From positions 186,001-250,000 of the forward strand of contig NZ_JBFHGL010000003.1 in assembly GCF_041583195.1 (NCBI RefSeq): a stretch of 64,000 nt of DNA, given 5' to 3'. The stretch is from Sulfurimonas sp. (lineage in GTDB: Bacteria > Campylobacterota > Campylobacteria > Campylobacterales > Sulfurimonadaceae). The translations under genes were made by a program, and so were the position numbers. The notes below the pieces were generated by a model. That model did no database searches and was not told the origin of the DNA. It saw only the letters and a program-made list of their open reading frames with translations. Below are positions 39,810-49,137 of the stretch, in pieces. Position 1 is the first letter of the stretch; each line of letters opens with the position of its first letter.

Positions 39810-40559
39810 ATGAAAAATTCAAATGACTATTTTTTTAAGAATAAAGAAGACATAAAACAACATCGTAACTCACTTGGAGAAAGTATATTATACATAGTAT
39901 TATTTATTTTATTTCTGTATATATCCTTTCCTATTTTAATGCTACTTATAAATTTCACATTACTTTACCTAGATAAAGAACAAAAATATGATAAAACTTT
40001 TCATACATATTATGGAGAGCGAGTATATAACGACTTGAGAATAGATTTTTATAAAAGTGAACTTGAAAAATCTTCTAAAAAATTTGTTTATGCTCAAAGT
40101 CCTGCTGATATATTTAAATCTGATGTTCAAATCAGAATAGCTAGGGAATGTATTGTTTATTTTATTCAAGAACATAAAAAAAACACAAGCATGATTAAAG
40201 AAGGATATGGTATTGAAAGAAATGCTAGAAATAAGTTTGCCATTACAGAAGAACTTATTGAAAAGACAAAAGAAAATGAAAAACATATTGATGTAAATGC
40301 CAACCTTTATGATTATGGTTTAGTAAATGAATTAATAGATGATTTAACTAATATGTGGCATAAAGAAAACAAGAAAAGTTATTGTGATAAGAACTCAAGC
40401 GTTGAAAAAATGTATAGTTTGTTTAAAGTAAACTATATAAATAAATTCACTCAAGAATACAAATTAAGAAAAGATAATACATCTTTTCTTTCTGAGAATT
40501 TAAGACAAGAAATAAATGATAAAAAAGAAAAATGGATCAAACTAATTAATCAAAACTAG
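39810..40559 (+). CDS. Hypothetical membrane protein beside tRNA-Leu
   Basis: 249 residues, preceded by AGGAT. A hydrophobic hairpin (about 23-55, SILYIVLFILFLYISFPILM and onward) follows a 22-residue basic start. The remaining 190 residues are highly charged and helical (KENEKHIDVNANLYDYGLVNEL), probably cytoplasmic. No family is recognised. Codon use is markedly A/T-rich and Lys/Asn-heavy compared with neighbouring housekeeping genes, and the gene lies just after a tRNA gene. It could be recently acquired, but no integrase or repeats are visible. Confidence 0.65.
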   Translation: MKNSNDYFFKNKEDIKQHRNSLGESILYIVLFILFLYISFPILMLLINFTLLYLDKEQKYDKTFHTYYGERVYNDLRIDFYKSELEKSSKKFVYAQSPADIFKSDVQIRIARECIVYFIQEHKKNTSMIKEGYGIERNARNKFAITEELIEKTKENEKHIDVNANLYDYGLVNELIDDLTNMWHKENKKSYCDKNSSVEKMYSLFKVNYINKFTQEYKLRKDNTSFLSENLRQEINDKKEKWIKLINQN

Positions 40560-40668
40560 TATACATAAAACAATAAACGGTATTAACAATTTTATATAAC
40601 TAGTTTAATTTACTCAAATCCAATCCATATTACTACTTATACTTCAAAACAATCAATTTTTATTTAGA

Positions 40669-40911
40669 CTATTCTTCGTCTTTAGATAAACCCATATTGT
40701 GAGACTTGTCATAATCTTTTACAGACTCATCTATGCTCTCTGCTATCTGACTCTTTAGATTAGCACTAGAGTAACCTGTTTCGTGAGAAAAAACTATATA
40801 AGCCCCAACAGCTAAAACCACCAACATCATTATCATACTTTTATTTCTATAAAATATAAACGCCAAAGCCGCTACTATAACTAGTGACGCAGGGTAAATC
40901 ATATCATCCAT
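40669..40911 (-). CDS. Small two-helix membrane protein
   Basis: 80 residues with AAAGGA before the ATG. Two hydrophobic segments, PASLVIVAALAFIFY (about 6-20) and SMIMMLVVLAVGAYIVF (about 25-41), are followed by a 40-residue acidic, soluble tail (SQIAESIDESVKDYDKSHNM). Not recognised. It converges with the 249-residue gene and diverges from the cytochrome b-type gene. Confidence 0.6.
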   Translation of the reverse strand: MDDMIYPASLVIVAALAFIFYRNKSMIMMLVVLAVGAYIVFSHETGYSSANLKSQIAESIDESVKDYDKSHNMGLSKDEE

Positions 40912-41044
40912 CTTTTTTCCTTTAAAATTATGAAATCAATATCTCTTGTACAGCAATTATATACAAAATTATAAAAAACAAAAAGAGAAATTAACTTTAT
41001 ATACTGTAAAATAAGACAAAATTATATCGATTAAGGATTTGTCA

Positions 41045-41608
41045 ATGAGAGAGTATTCATTAGTATTAAGAGTATGGCACTGGTTATTTGCTTTTACACT
41101 GTTTGGAATGGCAGCGACGGTTATATTAAGAAAAACCTTTTTGAGCTGGCGTACAAACTCACAGGTGATCATCGACAAGCTAAACGAATTTGGTATAGAG
41201 ATCGCAGCAGATCAAGCAGCAACCATTGCAAAAGCTATACGTGCACCAATGTGGGAATGGCATATAATCTTAGGGTATGTTCTTGTTTTTCTTCTACTTG
41301 TTAGAATTGCTATGGTATTGAAAAAAGGTTTTGAGTACCCTACAGACACTGATCTACACAAAAAACTTGTATATATAGGCTACAAAGTTGTTTATGCAAT
41401 GCTTATAATGATCGCTATAGCAGGTGTTGTTTTAAATCAAAAGGATCTTTTTGAATTTTCTAAAGATACCCTGCACTCTATAAAAGAGTTTCATGAAATT
41501 TTATCATTTATATTTTTAGGCTTCATACCTCTTCATATAATTGGTGTTGTAGTTGCAGAGATCAAAAAAGATAAGGGGATCATCTCAAGTATGATATCTG
41601 GGAACTAA
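41045..41608 (+). CDS. Cytochrome b561 / b(N)-like di-heme membrane protein
   Basis: 187 residues from the ATG at 41045 (MREYSLVLRVWHWLF), with AAGGA upstream; the TTG two codons earlier is too close to that site. Four membrane helices carry His residues in pairs: VWHWLFAFTLFG, WEWHIILGYVLVFLLL, LHSIKEFHEILSFI and PLHIIGVVV. This fits the cytochrome b561/Ni-Fe hydrogenase-type b subunit family that passes electrons across or into the membrane quinone pool. No hydrogenase or other partner is adjacent, so its partner is unknown. Confidence 0.82.
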   Translation: MREYSLVLRVWHWLFAFTLFGMAATVILRKTFLSWRTNSQVIIDKLNEFGIEIAADQAATIAKAIRAPMWEWHIILGYVLVFLLLVRIAMVLKKGFEYPTDTDLHKKLVYIGYKVVYAMLIMIAIAGVVLNQKDLFEFSKDTLHSIKEFHEILSFIFLGFIPLHIIGVVVAEIKKDKGIISSMISGN

Positions 41609-41663
41609 AACCAAGTTCCCTCTTTATGTTAAAATTCTAAAAAAATATTAGAAAAGTTGCTTT

Positions 41664-42530
41664 ATGGTTTTAAAAACAGTTTTATTTTTACTTTTATCGC
41701 TTAACATTTATGCACTCGAATACATAAAGCAAACTTACTATATAGATTCTCATGACATAAACTCTTCGCTTTTTTTCAAAAATCAAAAAAACATCAAACT
41801 TTACGAGATTCCAAACCATAAATACTCACTTAGAATAAAACGTTCACAACTGAAAAAACTATTTATAGACAACGGTTTTAAAAACTTTAGTATTGAATCA
41901 AACTATATCTACTTTGAGTTAAACAGCCCTATTGACACGTCAAAAATAGAAACTTTCCTAATTAATCACTATAAAACAAAATACCAACATATAAACATCA
42001 AAAAAGTAAGTGTAAACCCAAGATCTTACATGCCGTATCTTCCAGACACTTACACTGTAGATATTAGAGATAGAAACCACCTCTCAAATGAGGGAGTCCT
42101 TAGCATAGAGGACAATCAAAACAAAAAATATTTTTTCAACTACACTATAGATGCAGATCTAAACGTTTTAAAAGCTAAAAAAAACATCTCAAGAGATGAA
42201 GAGCTATCAATGTTTAATTGTAAAACTCAGCTTGTAAAATTAGAAAAATTTCGTGCAATGCCACTACAAAAACTGCAACAATCAAAGTTTCAAGCAAAAT
42301 ACAGACTAAAGGCTGATACACACATCACTAGAAGAGATGTAAAAAAACTAAATTTGGTAAAAAGAGATACTCAAGTCACCGTATTTGTTAATAACTCTGG
42401 AATGAGTATATCTTTTGCAGCAAAAGCATTACAAAGTGGTAAGTTAAATGATATAATAACGGTTCAAAAAAGCGACGGAAAGAGATTAAAAGCTAGAGTT
42501 GTTGCAAAACAAAGGGTTGAGATAAAATGA
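41664..42530 (+). CDS. flgA: Flagellar P-ring assembly protein FlgA
   Basis: 288 residues. A signal peptide (VLKTVLFLLLSLNIYA) is followed by an extended N-terminal domain and the SAF/FlgA domain. LKADTHITRRDVKKLNLVKR and TVFVNNSGMSISFAAKALQSG in the last third are typical. This periplasmic chaperone is needed for P-ring assembly. Its stop overlaps the ubiX start (ATGA), so it heads a long plus-strand gene series in which it is the only flagellar gene. Confidence 0.88.
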   Translation: MVLKTVLFLLLSLNIYALEYIKQTYYIDSHDINSSLFFKNQKNIKLYEIPNHKYSLRIKRSQLKKLFIDNGFKNFSIESNYIYFELNSPIDTSKIETFLINHYKTKYQHINIKKVSVNPRSYMPYLPDTYTVDIRDRNHLSNEGVLSIEDNQNKKYFFNYTIDADLNVLKAKKNISRDEELSMFNCKTQLVKLEKFRAMPLQKLQQSKFQAKYRLKADTHITRRDVKKLNLVKRDTQVTVFVNNSGMSISFAAKALQSGKLNDIITVQKSDGKRLKARVVAKQRVEIK

Positions 42531-43063
42531 GTAAACGCAAAATAGTCGTGGCAACAAGTGGAGCAAGCGGTGTAAACTTAGGGTTAAAAACGCTTAAACT
42601 ACTGCCAGATACTATAGAAAAACATTTTATCTTTACGAAAAACTCATTAACTGTACAAGAAAAAGAACTTGGTGCTATTTTACATGACAATGAAGATATA
42701 TCGGCAAGTATATCTTCTGGTTCATTCGGTGTAGATGCTATGATAATTGCACCGTGCAGTATGAACACTTTGGCAAAAATAGCATGCGGCATAAGTGACA
42801 ACCTAGTTACAAGATGTGCAAGCGTTATGATTAAAGAGCAAAAAAAACTTATCTTAGCTCCACGTGAAATGCCTTTTTCAGCCATAGCACTGGAAAACAT
42901 GCAAAAACTAGCCACTTTGGGTGTAGTTATAGCACCGCCTGTTATAGCTTACTATTCAGAGCAGCAAACCTTAGATGATATGGAAAATTTTATAATTGGA
43001 AAATGGTTTGATCTCTTAGGAATAGAAAACAACCTGTACAAAAGATGGCAAGAGGATTTATAA
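42527..43063 (+). CDS. ubiX: Flavin prenyltransferase UbiX/Pad1 family
   Basis: 178 residues of the HFCD flavoprotein fold. The motif VVATSGASGVNLGLK binds FMN, and MIIAPCSMNTLAKIACGISDNLVTR and LAPREMPFSAIALENM are family signatures. It makes prenyl-FMN, the cofactor of UbiD decarboxylases, for the menaquinone/futalosine or ubiquinone route. It overlaps flgA by 4 bp and precedes coaD by 3 bp. Confidence 0.93.
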   Translation: MSKRKIVVATSGASGVNLGLKTLKLLPDTIEKHFIFTKNSLTVQEKELGAILHDNEDISASISSGSFGVDAMIIAPCSMNTLAKIACGISDNLVTRCASVMIKEQKKLILAPREMPFSAIALENMQKLATLGVVIAPPVIAYYSEQQTLDDMENFIIGKWFDLLGIENNLYKRWQEDL

Positions 43064-43066
43064 AAT

Positions 43067-43564
43067 ATGAGAAATAGAAAAATAGCATTATATCCGGGGA
43101 CTTTTGATCCTATCACAAACGGGCATTTTGATATTATCGAGCGTGCACTTAACTTGTTTGATGAAGTTATTGTAGCCGTAGCACTATCGACAGATAAAAA
43201 ACCTATGTTTACGCTAGATGAACGTATAAAGATGACTGAAGCTGCCGTAAAAGATCTAAAAAACGTTAAAGTTGTAGGTTTTGACAATCTTACTGTTGAG
43301 TTATCAAAAGAACATGATGCAGGGATACTGATCCGTGGTTTACGTGCCGTTAGTGACTTTGAATACGAACTACAACTAGGCTATTTAAACAACTCTTTAG
43401 ATGATCAGATAGAAACTGTTTATTTGATGCCAAAACTAAAACACGCATTTATCAGCTCATCTATAGTAAGAGGACTTCTATCGTTTGAAGGTAAAACATC
43501 TCACCTACTGCCAAAAGAGGTTCAGGAGATAATAGGAAGTATGGATTCATGTACATTGCAATAG
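43067..43564 (+). CDS. coaD: Pantetheine-phosphate adenylyltransferase
   Basis: 165 residues. ALYPGTFDPITNGHFDIIERA has the nucleotidyltransferase TxGH motif (TNGH) and ISSSIVRGL is the second conserved segment. It makes dephospho-CoA from 4'-phosphopantetheine and ATP. GAGGA precedes the ATG. The 3' end overlaps the start of tmk by 16 bp. Confidence 0.96.
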   Translation: MRNRKIALYPGTFDPITNGHFDIIERALNLFDEVIVAVALSTDKKPMFTLDERIKMTEAAVKDLKNVKVVGFDNLTVELSKEHDAGILIRGLRAVSDFEYELQLGYLNNSLDDQIETVYLMPKLKHAFISSSIVRGLLSFEGKTSHLLPKEVQEIIGSMDSCTLQ

Positions 43565-44133
43565 AGGGAATTGACACTGCCGGTAAAAGCACTCAGATAA
43601 GTGAGTTAAAAAAGAACTACCCTGATGCTGTAATTACAAAAGAACCTGGTGCTACAGAGATCGGTAAAGAGATTAGAGAGATCGTTTTAAGTGCTCGCGC
43701 ACAAAGCAAAAAAGCAGAATTTTTACTTTTTTTAGCTGATCGTGCCGAACATCTAAAAGAGGTAATAGAACCAAATCTTGATAAGATGATCATATCTGAT
43801 CGCAGTGCAGTAAGCGGTGTAGCGTATGCTCTTATTCAAGGTGAGATTTCAAAAGAGGATCTAGTAAGTCTAAACAACTTTGCCACAAACAATACTTACC
43901 CAGAGAAGGTGTTCTTACTTCGTCTTACTAAAGAGGAATTAGAGTATAGATTATCTCAAAAAGAACTCGATGGAATTGAATTACGCGGTAGTGAGTACCT
44001 TTTAAATATACAAGATGCCATCATAGAAGCTGCAAAGCTCCTAAACCTGGAACTTGTAGAGATTGATGCTACTAAAAAAATTGATGAAATAACTAAAGAA
44101 ATATTAAATAATATGAAGGATATAAATGATTAA
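43549..44133 (+). CDS. tmk: Thymidylate kinase
   Basis: 194 residues. P-loop MYIAIEGIDTAGKST, the DR-type motif SDRSAVSGVAYA, and the lid region near 145-155 are present. It phosphorylates dTMP to dTDP. The usual DR(Y/W) third residue is Ser here. Overlaps coaD by 16 bp and hisS by 8 bp, so these three genes are translationally linked. Confidence 0.94.
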   Translation: MYIAIEGIDTAGKSTQISELKKNYPDAVITKEPGATEIGKEIREIVLSARAQSKKAEFLLFLADRAEHLKEVIEPNLDKMIISDRSAVSGVAYALIQGEISKEDLVSLNNFATNNTYPEKVFLLRLTKEELEYRLSQKELDGIELRGSEYLLNIQDAIIEAAKLLNLELVEIDATKKIDEITKEILNNMKDIND

Positions 44134-45337
44134 ATCACTAAGAGGGATGAACGATATTCTAAGTGAGGATTATGAACGTTATACGTACTTTATAAAAACA
44201 GCTACGACTATAGCTCAAAACTACGGTTTTCACTTTGTAGAGACTCCTCTGTTAGAAGAGACTGCTCTATTTAAAAGAAGTGTCGGTGAATCTAGTGATA
44301 TTGTCGGAAAAGAGATGTATCAGTTTATTGATAAAGGTGAAAATGATGTATGTCTTCGTCCTGAAGGTACTGCAGGTGTTGTTCGTGCGTTTATAGAAAA
44401 GAAACTAGATCGTGCGGGTGGTAATCACCGTTATTTTTACCACGGTCCTATGTTTAGATACGAGCGTCCTCAAAAAGGTCGTCTAAGACAATTCCACCAG
44501 TTCGGTGTTGAGAGTTTTGGACAAGAGAGCGTTTATGAAGATGCAAATATGATCATGATGGTTTCAGATATCCTAAAAAAACTAGGTATCGGTTACAGAC
44601 TACAATTAAATTCTCTTGGATGTAAAGAGTGTATGCCTACATATCGCGATAATCTTGTAAGATTTGTAAAAGAGTGTGAAGACGGTATCTGTGAGGATTG
44701 TGTAAGACGCCTAGATACAAATCCTATCCGTGTGCTTGATTGTAAAAACGGTTCTTGTCAGACTCTTTATGAAGGTGCTCCAAAGTTAGTTCATAACCTT
44801 TGTGAATCGTGTGACAGCGACTTTACAAAACTAAAAGAGATTTTAGATACAAACGGTATAAGCTATGAGATCGATACTAACCTAGTTCGTGGACTTGATT
44901 ACTATTCTAAAACTGCTTTTGAATTTGTAAGTGACAATATAGGAAGCCAGAGTGCAATTGCCGGTGGTGGAAGATACGACAGACTAGTAGAGTTTTTGGA
45001 TGGAAAGCCGACACCTGCAGTTGGTTTTGCTATGGGGATTGAGAGACTGTTAGAACTTATAGAGATGCCGGAATCTAAACCTGAAGGTTATTATATAGGT
45101 GCTATGGATGATGAAGGTGTTGATCTTGTAGTTTCTTTAGCTCACAAAAAAAGAAAAACAGACAAAGTAACTATAGAATACAAAGCTAAAAACTTTAAAA
45201 ACCATATGAAAATGGCTGATAAAGTTAATGCTAAATACTTCTGTATCATAGGCTCTAATGAGATTGAAAAAGGTACCTTTACCATAAAAGATCTTGAAGA
45301 CAAATCAGAAAAAACAATCAATATAGAAGAATTTTGA
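44126..45337 (+). CDS. hisS: Histidyl-tRNA synthetase
   Basis: 403 residues. Class II motif 1 and 2 region shows CLRPEGTAGVVRAFIE and FRYERPQKGRLRQFHQFGVE. The histidine-specific loop is LVRGLDYYSKTAFEF, motif 3 is AVGFAMGIERLLEL, and a short anticodon-binding domain ends the protein. It charges tRNA-His. The four bases between its stop and speA suggest shared transcription. Confidence 0.97.
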   Translation: MIKSLRGMNDILSEDYERYTYFIKTATTIAQNYGFHFVETPLLEETALFKRSVGESSDIVGKEMYQFIDKGENDVCLRPEGTAGVVRAFIEKKLDRAGGNHRYFYHGPMFRYERPQKGRLRQFHQFGVESFGQESVYEDANMIMMVSDILKKLGIGYRLQLNSLGCKECMPTYRDNLVRFVKECEDGICEDCVRRLDTNPIRVLDCKNGSCQTLYEGAPKLVHNLCESCDSDFTKLKEILDTNGISYEIDTNLVRGLDYYSKTAFEFVSDNIGSQSAIAGGGRYDRLVEFLDGKPTPAVGFAMGIERLLELIEMPESKPEGYYIGAMDDEGVDLVVSLAHKKRKTDKVTIEYKAKNFKNHMKMADKVNAKYFCIIGSNEIEKGTFTIKDLEDKSEKTINIEEF

Positions 45338-45340
45338 CAG

Positions 45341-47170
45341 ATGAATAATTACGGTATAGATATTTTCTCAAACAATGACTTCAAAATAAGAGATGGTGAA
45401 GTTAAACTAAACTACAAATCAAAACCTTCAGTTATAAACATAGTGCAAGAGATTCGCTCAGGTGGGATCAGAGGTCCTATGCTGCTTAGATTTCCACACC
45501 TGATTAAAAAGCAAATAAAAAACCTGTATACAAACTTTAACAATGCGATGTCTGAAAATAACTACAACGGTTCGTTCAATGCAGTGTTCCCACTGAAAGT
45601 AAATCAGTTTCCAAATGCTATAAAAGCAATTACTGAGCAAGGTAAAGAGTTTAACTACGGGCTTGAAGCAGGTAGTAAAGCTGAACTTGTTTTGGCTATG
45701 AGCCAGGTAGAAGCTGGAACAAACATCACTGTAAACGGATTTAAAGATGAGGAGATGATTACAATTGCTTTTATAGGTGTAAGTTGTGGTCATAATATAA
45801 CACTTACTATTGAGGGTCTTAATGAGCTTGAGACGATCATTGAAGTAGCTAAAAATACAAACTTTAAAGTACCAAATATCGGTATTAGAATTAGACTGCA
45901 CAGTGCTGGAAGCGGTGCTTGGGCTAAGAGTGGTGGAATGGATGCCAAATTTGGACTTACATCTACTGAAATCATCGAAGCCGTAGCACTTTTAAGAGAA
46001 GCTGACCTACTTGATTCACTTAGTATGATTCACTTCCATATCGGTTCTCAAATGTCAGATATTGCACCACTTAAAAAAGCTCTTCGTGAAGCAGGAAATA
46101 TCTACGCTGAACTTAGAATGATGGGTGCCCAGTCTTTAGAAAATATCAATATTGGTGGTGGACTTGCCGTAGAGTATGATCAGCATGAGAACTCACAAGC
46201 TCACAACTACTCTATTAAAGAGTTTTCAAGCTCAGTTGTTTTTTTACTTGGTGAGATTATGGATGCAAAGAACATTAAACATCCAAATATCTACACTGAG
46301 TCAGGTCGCTATGTAGTTGCTTCACATGCCCTTCTTGTAGCACCTGTGTTAGAGTTGTTTTCTCAGGATTACCATGAAAGATTACTAAACCTAAAAGACG
46401 TCAATCCACCTTTAGTTCAAGAGCTGGTATCTCTTAATGATCTAATATCTTCTAAGACATCAATAGAGTATCTTCACGATGCACTCGATCATCAAGAATC
46501 ACTATTTACACTGTTTGATCTTGGATATATAGATCTTCAGGACAGATCAAATGCTGAAATTTTAGTTCACAACATTATTAAAAAAGCACTATATATTGAA
46601 GGTTTTGAAGGTTCACGTGAACTTGAATTGCTTCAGACAAGACTTCAAGAAAGATATTTGGTTAATCTTTCTATATTTCAAAGCTTACCTGATTACTGGG
46701 GTATTAAACAGGACTTTCCGGTTATGCCGATCCATAATTTAGAAAAAAAACCTATTCGTGCAGCATCATTATGGGATATTACTTGTGATAGTGACGGAGA
46801 GATTGGTTTTAATCCTTCAAAACCTCTTCATCTACATGATGTTGATCTAGATAACGAAGAATACTTTTTAGGTTTTTTCAATGTGGGTGCTTATCAGGAA
46901 ACTCTTGGAATGAATCATAATCTTTTCAGCAGACCCAATGAATATACAATAAATATTACAGAAGATGGCTACAACATCTCTAACGGAATAGAATCTGAAA
47001 ATATTTTAGATATATTAGAAGACATAGGTTACTCCGGTAAAAGTATTTTAAATAAACTTGAAAATGATATTCTTCAAAGTGAATTTATCACAACACAAGA
47101 AAAAGCTGATACACTAGCACAATTAAATACATATTTAAAACAAAATGGTTATCTAAGAACAACATATTAA
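45341..47170 (+). CDS. speA: Biosynthetic arginine decarboxylase
   Basis: 609 residues, the usual length. The PLP lysine lies in FNAVFPLKVNQFP (around residue 89). GNIYAELRMMGAQSLENINIGGG and the C-terminal CDSDGEIGF substrate loop, with FFNVGAYQETLGMNHNLF, are typical of the alanine-racemase-fold decarboxylases. It converts arginine to agmatine, the first step of the agmatine route to putrescine and then spermidine or carboxyspermidine in this phylum. Confidence 0.95.
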   Translation: MNNYGIDIFSNNDFKIRDGEVKLNYKSKPSVINIVQEIRSGGIRGPMLLRFPHLIKKQIKNLYTNFNNAMSENNYNGSFNAVFPLKVNQFPNAIKAITEQGKEFNYGLEAGSKAELVLAMSQVEAGTNITVNGFKDEEMITIAFIGVSCGHNITLTIEGLNELETIIEVAKNTNFKVPNIGIRIRLHSAGSGAWAKSGGMDAKFGLTSTEIIEAVALLREADLLDSLSMIHFHIGSQMSDIAPLKKALREAGNIYAELRMMGAQSLENINIGGGLAVEYDQHENSQAHNYSIKEFSSSVVFLLGEIMDAKNIKHPNIYTESGRYVVASHALLVAPVLELFSQDYHERLLNLKDVNPPLVQELVSLNDLISSKTSIEYLHDALDHQESLFTLFDLGYIDLQDRSNAEILVHNIIKKALYIEGFEGSRELELLQTRLQERYLVNLSIFQSLPDYWGIKQDFPVMPIHNLEKKPIRAASLWDITCDSDGEIGFNPSKPLHLHDVDLDNEEYFLGFFNVGAYQETLGMNHNLFSRPNEYTINITEDGYNISNGIESENILDILEDIGYSGKSILNKLENDILQSEFITTQEKADTLAQLNTYLKQNGYLRTTY

Positions 47171-47179
47171 GGTTATATT

Positions 47180-47881
47180 GTGGGCATTATAAGATATATT
47201 AAAGAAGATTTTTCAAACGCATACAAAAACGACCCTGCTCTAAATTCGTGGGTTGACTTTTTATTCAACTATCGTGGAATTTGGGCCGTAGCTTGGCATA
47301 GAGTTGCACACCGTGTTTATAAAGCTGATTTCAAAAGACTTGCAAGAATGATATCAGGATTTTCACAATTTATGACAAATGTTGAAATTCACCCAGCTGC
47401 ACAACTTGGTAGCCGTGTATTTATCGATCACGGTATCGGTGTAGTTATCGGTGAGACTACAATAATTGAAGATGATGTTTTAATATATCAAGGTGTTACA
47501 TTAGGCGGTGTTTCATTAGAACACGGCAAACGTCACCCTACTATATGTAAAGGTGCCGTTATAGGTGCTGGTGCAAAAGTTTTAGGAAATATTGTAGTCG
47601 GTGCAAATGCAAAAATCGGCGCAAACTCTGTTGTAGTAAAACCTGTTCCTGAATGCTCAACAGCGATAGGAATACCTGCTCATGTAATTGCAAAAGGAAG
47701 ATGTAAAGATCCATTTATGCATAATATGCTTCCAGATATTAACAAAGAGATGTTTGAATACTTACTTAAAAGAGTTGCTATATTAGAACACATTTTACAT
47801 GAAGATAATAAAGAGGTACTCGAACAAGATTTAGAATTGGAACACATATACGAAAATTTCATCAAAGCGATGAAAAATTAA
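47180..47881 (+). CDS. cysE: Serine O-acetyltransferase
   Basis: 233 residues, GTG start at 47180-47182 after AAGG. NPAL/PALNSWVDFLFNYRG-type N-terminal helices are followed by left-handed beta-helix repeats with the active-site His in VFIDHGIGVVIGETT and the acetyl-CoA turn GVTLGGVSLEHGKRHPT. It makes O-acetylserine for cysteine synthesis. It is the last gene before the promoter of the aminotransferase gene. Confidence 0.95.
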   Translation: MGIIRYIKEDFSNAYKNDPALNSWVDFLFNYRGIWAVAWHRVAHRVYKADFKRLARMISGFSQFMTNVEIHPAAQLGSRVFIDHGIGVVIGETTIIEDDVLIYQGVTLGGVSLEHGKRHPTICKGAVIGAGAKVLGNIVVGANAKIGANSVVVKPVPECSTAIGIPAHVIAKGRCKDPFMHNMLPDINKEMFEYLLKRVAILEHILHEDNKEVLEQDLELEHIYENFIKAMKN

Positions 47882-47904
47882 TAACAAATATCACTTTTTT
47901 TCAG

Positions 47905-47910
47905 TATAAT
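47905..47910 (+). promoter_or_regulatory. Candidate -10 element of the aminotransferase gene
   Basis: TATAAT 31 bp before the start codon at 47942, preceded by a T-run (TCACTTTTTTTC), which is common at sigma-70 promoters of this phylum. It marks a probable transcript start between cysE and the aminotransferase gene. Confidence 0.6.
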
Positions 47911-47941
47911 TCCCGATATATTTTGCATTAAAAGGGATATT

Positions 47942-49105
47942 ATGACTAATCGCATAAATTCGCTATCTGAGTCTATTACAATAGCTATAACTACTTTATC
48001 ACAAGAGTTAAAAGCTGAAGGTAAAGATATACTTAGTTTCTCTGCCGGTGAACCAGATTTTGGAACTCCTCAAGTTATTAAAGATGCTGCTATTAAAGCA
48101 ATTAATGATGAACGTACTAAATACACTGCGGTTGATGGTGTTCCTGAACTTAGAAAAGCTATTGCAGGAAAACTACAAAGAGATAACGGCTTAACTTACG
48201 AGCCAAATCAAATCATAGCTAACAACGGTGCTAAACATACTTTATTCAATCTATTTTCTGCTACTATAGAAGATGGTGCTGAAGTTATCATCCCTGCTCC
48301 ATACTGGGTTACATATCCAGAGCTTGTTAAATACTGCGGCGGTAAAGTTGTAGAGATTCACACTGATGACAAAACAGGATTCAAAATAACTCCTGAGCAA
48401 CTTAAAAATGCTATCACACCTAAGACAAAAATGTTAATTTTAACTACACCGTCAAACCCTACAGGTGCAGTTTACTCAAAAGATGAACTAACTGCACTTG
48501 CAAAAGTGTTAGAAGGTACTGATATTTTAGTAGCTAGTGATGAGATGTATGAAAAACTTACATACGATGGTGAATTTACTTCATGTGCAGCTATCAGTGA
48601 TGATATGTATAAACGTACTATTACTATTAACGGTTTATCAAAATCAGTAGCAATGACTGGTTGGAGATTTGGTTATATGGCAGCAGCAGACACTGAACTT
48701 GTAAAAGCTACTAAAAAACTACAATCTCAAAGTACGTCAAACATTAACTCTATAACTCAATATGCAGCTATCGCAGGACTTGACGGAAGTGCTGATGCTG
48801 ATATTGCTATGATGAAAGAAGCATTCATTGAGCGTAGAGATGAAGCTGTGAAACTTATAAATGAGATAGACGGTCTAAGTGTAATAAAACCAGACGGTGC
48901 TTTTTATCTTTTTGTAAATACAAAAGAGATTACAGAAGATACTCTAACATTTGCTAAAGATCTACTTGATAAAAAACTAGTAGCAGTAGTTCCTGGTGAA
49001 GCATTCGGTACTCCTGGATACTTCAGACTAAGTTTTGCAACTGGTATAGACACAATTCGTGAAGGTATACAAAGAATAGCAGAGTTTGTAAAAGAGAATT
49101 ATTAA
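47942..49105 (+). CDS. aspB: Aspartate aminotransferase (class I, subfamily Ib)
   Basis: 387 residues. Substrate and cofactor residues are visible as FSAGEPDFGTP, NNGAKHTLFNL, TPSNPTGAVY, the PLP lysine Lys234 in INGLSKSVAMTGWRFGY, and the C-terminal Arg in YFRLSFATG. It interconverts aspartate/2-oxoglutarate and oxaloacetate/glutamate, so it draws on the oxaloacetate pool of the TCA genes in this window. It has its own promoter and ends inside a terminator hairpin. Confidence 0.93.
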   Translation: MTNRINSLSESITIAITTLSQELKAEGKDILSFSAGEPDFGTPQVIKDAAIKAINDERTKYTAVDGVPELRKAIAGKLQRDNGLTYEPNQIIANNGAKHTLFNLFSATIEDGAEVIIPAPYWVTYPELVKYCGGKVVEIHTDDKTGFKITPEQLKNAITPKTKMLILTTPSNPTGAVYSKDELTALAKVLEGTDILVASDEMYEKLTYDGEFTSCAAISDDMYKRTITINGLSKSVAMTGWRFGYMAAADTELVKATKKLQSQSTSNINSITQYAAIAGLDGSADADIAMMKEAFIERRDEAVKLINEIDGLSVIKPDGAFYLFVNTKEITEDTLTFAKDLLDKKLVAVVPGEAFGTPGYFRLSFATGIDTIREGIQRIAEFVKENY

Positions 49106-49114
49106 TTCTCTTTT
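49090..49114 (+). terminator. Terminator overlapping the stop codon of aspB
   Basis: AAAAGAGAATT (49090-49100) and AATTCTCTTTT (49104-49114) form an 11-bp stem with a 3-nt loop, ending in a T-run. The stop codon (49103-49105) lies in the loop and stem. Being AT-rich and near-symmetric it could act in both directions, but no minus-strand gene ends here. Confidence 0.7.
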
Positions 49115-49137
49115 ATATAAAGATAAAGTAATCTATT

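Noticed and set aside
39514-40668. tRNA-Leu as an attachment site of an integrated element
   Set aside because: No integrase gene and no repeat of the tRNA 3' end seen downstream within the window.
39810-40911. The 249- and 80-residue genes considered as a toxin-antitoxin or phage-defence pair
   Set aside because: They are convergent, not an operon, and neither shows a nuclease, ATPase, HTH or known effector motif.
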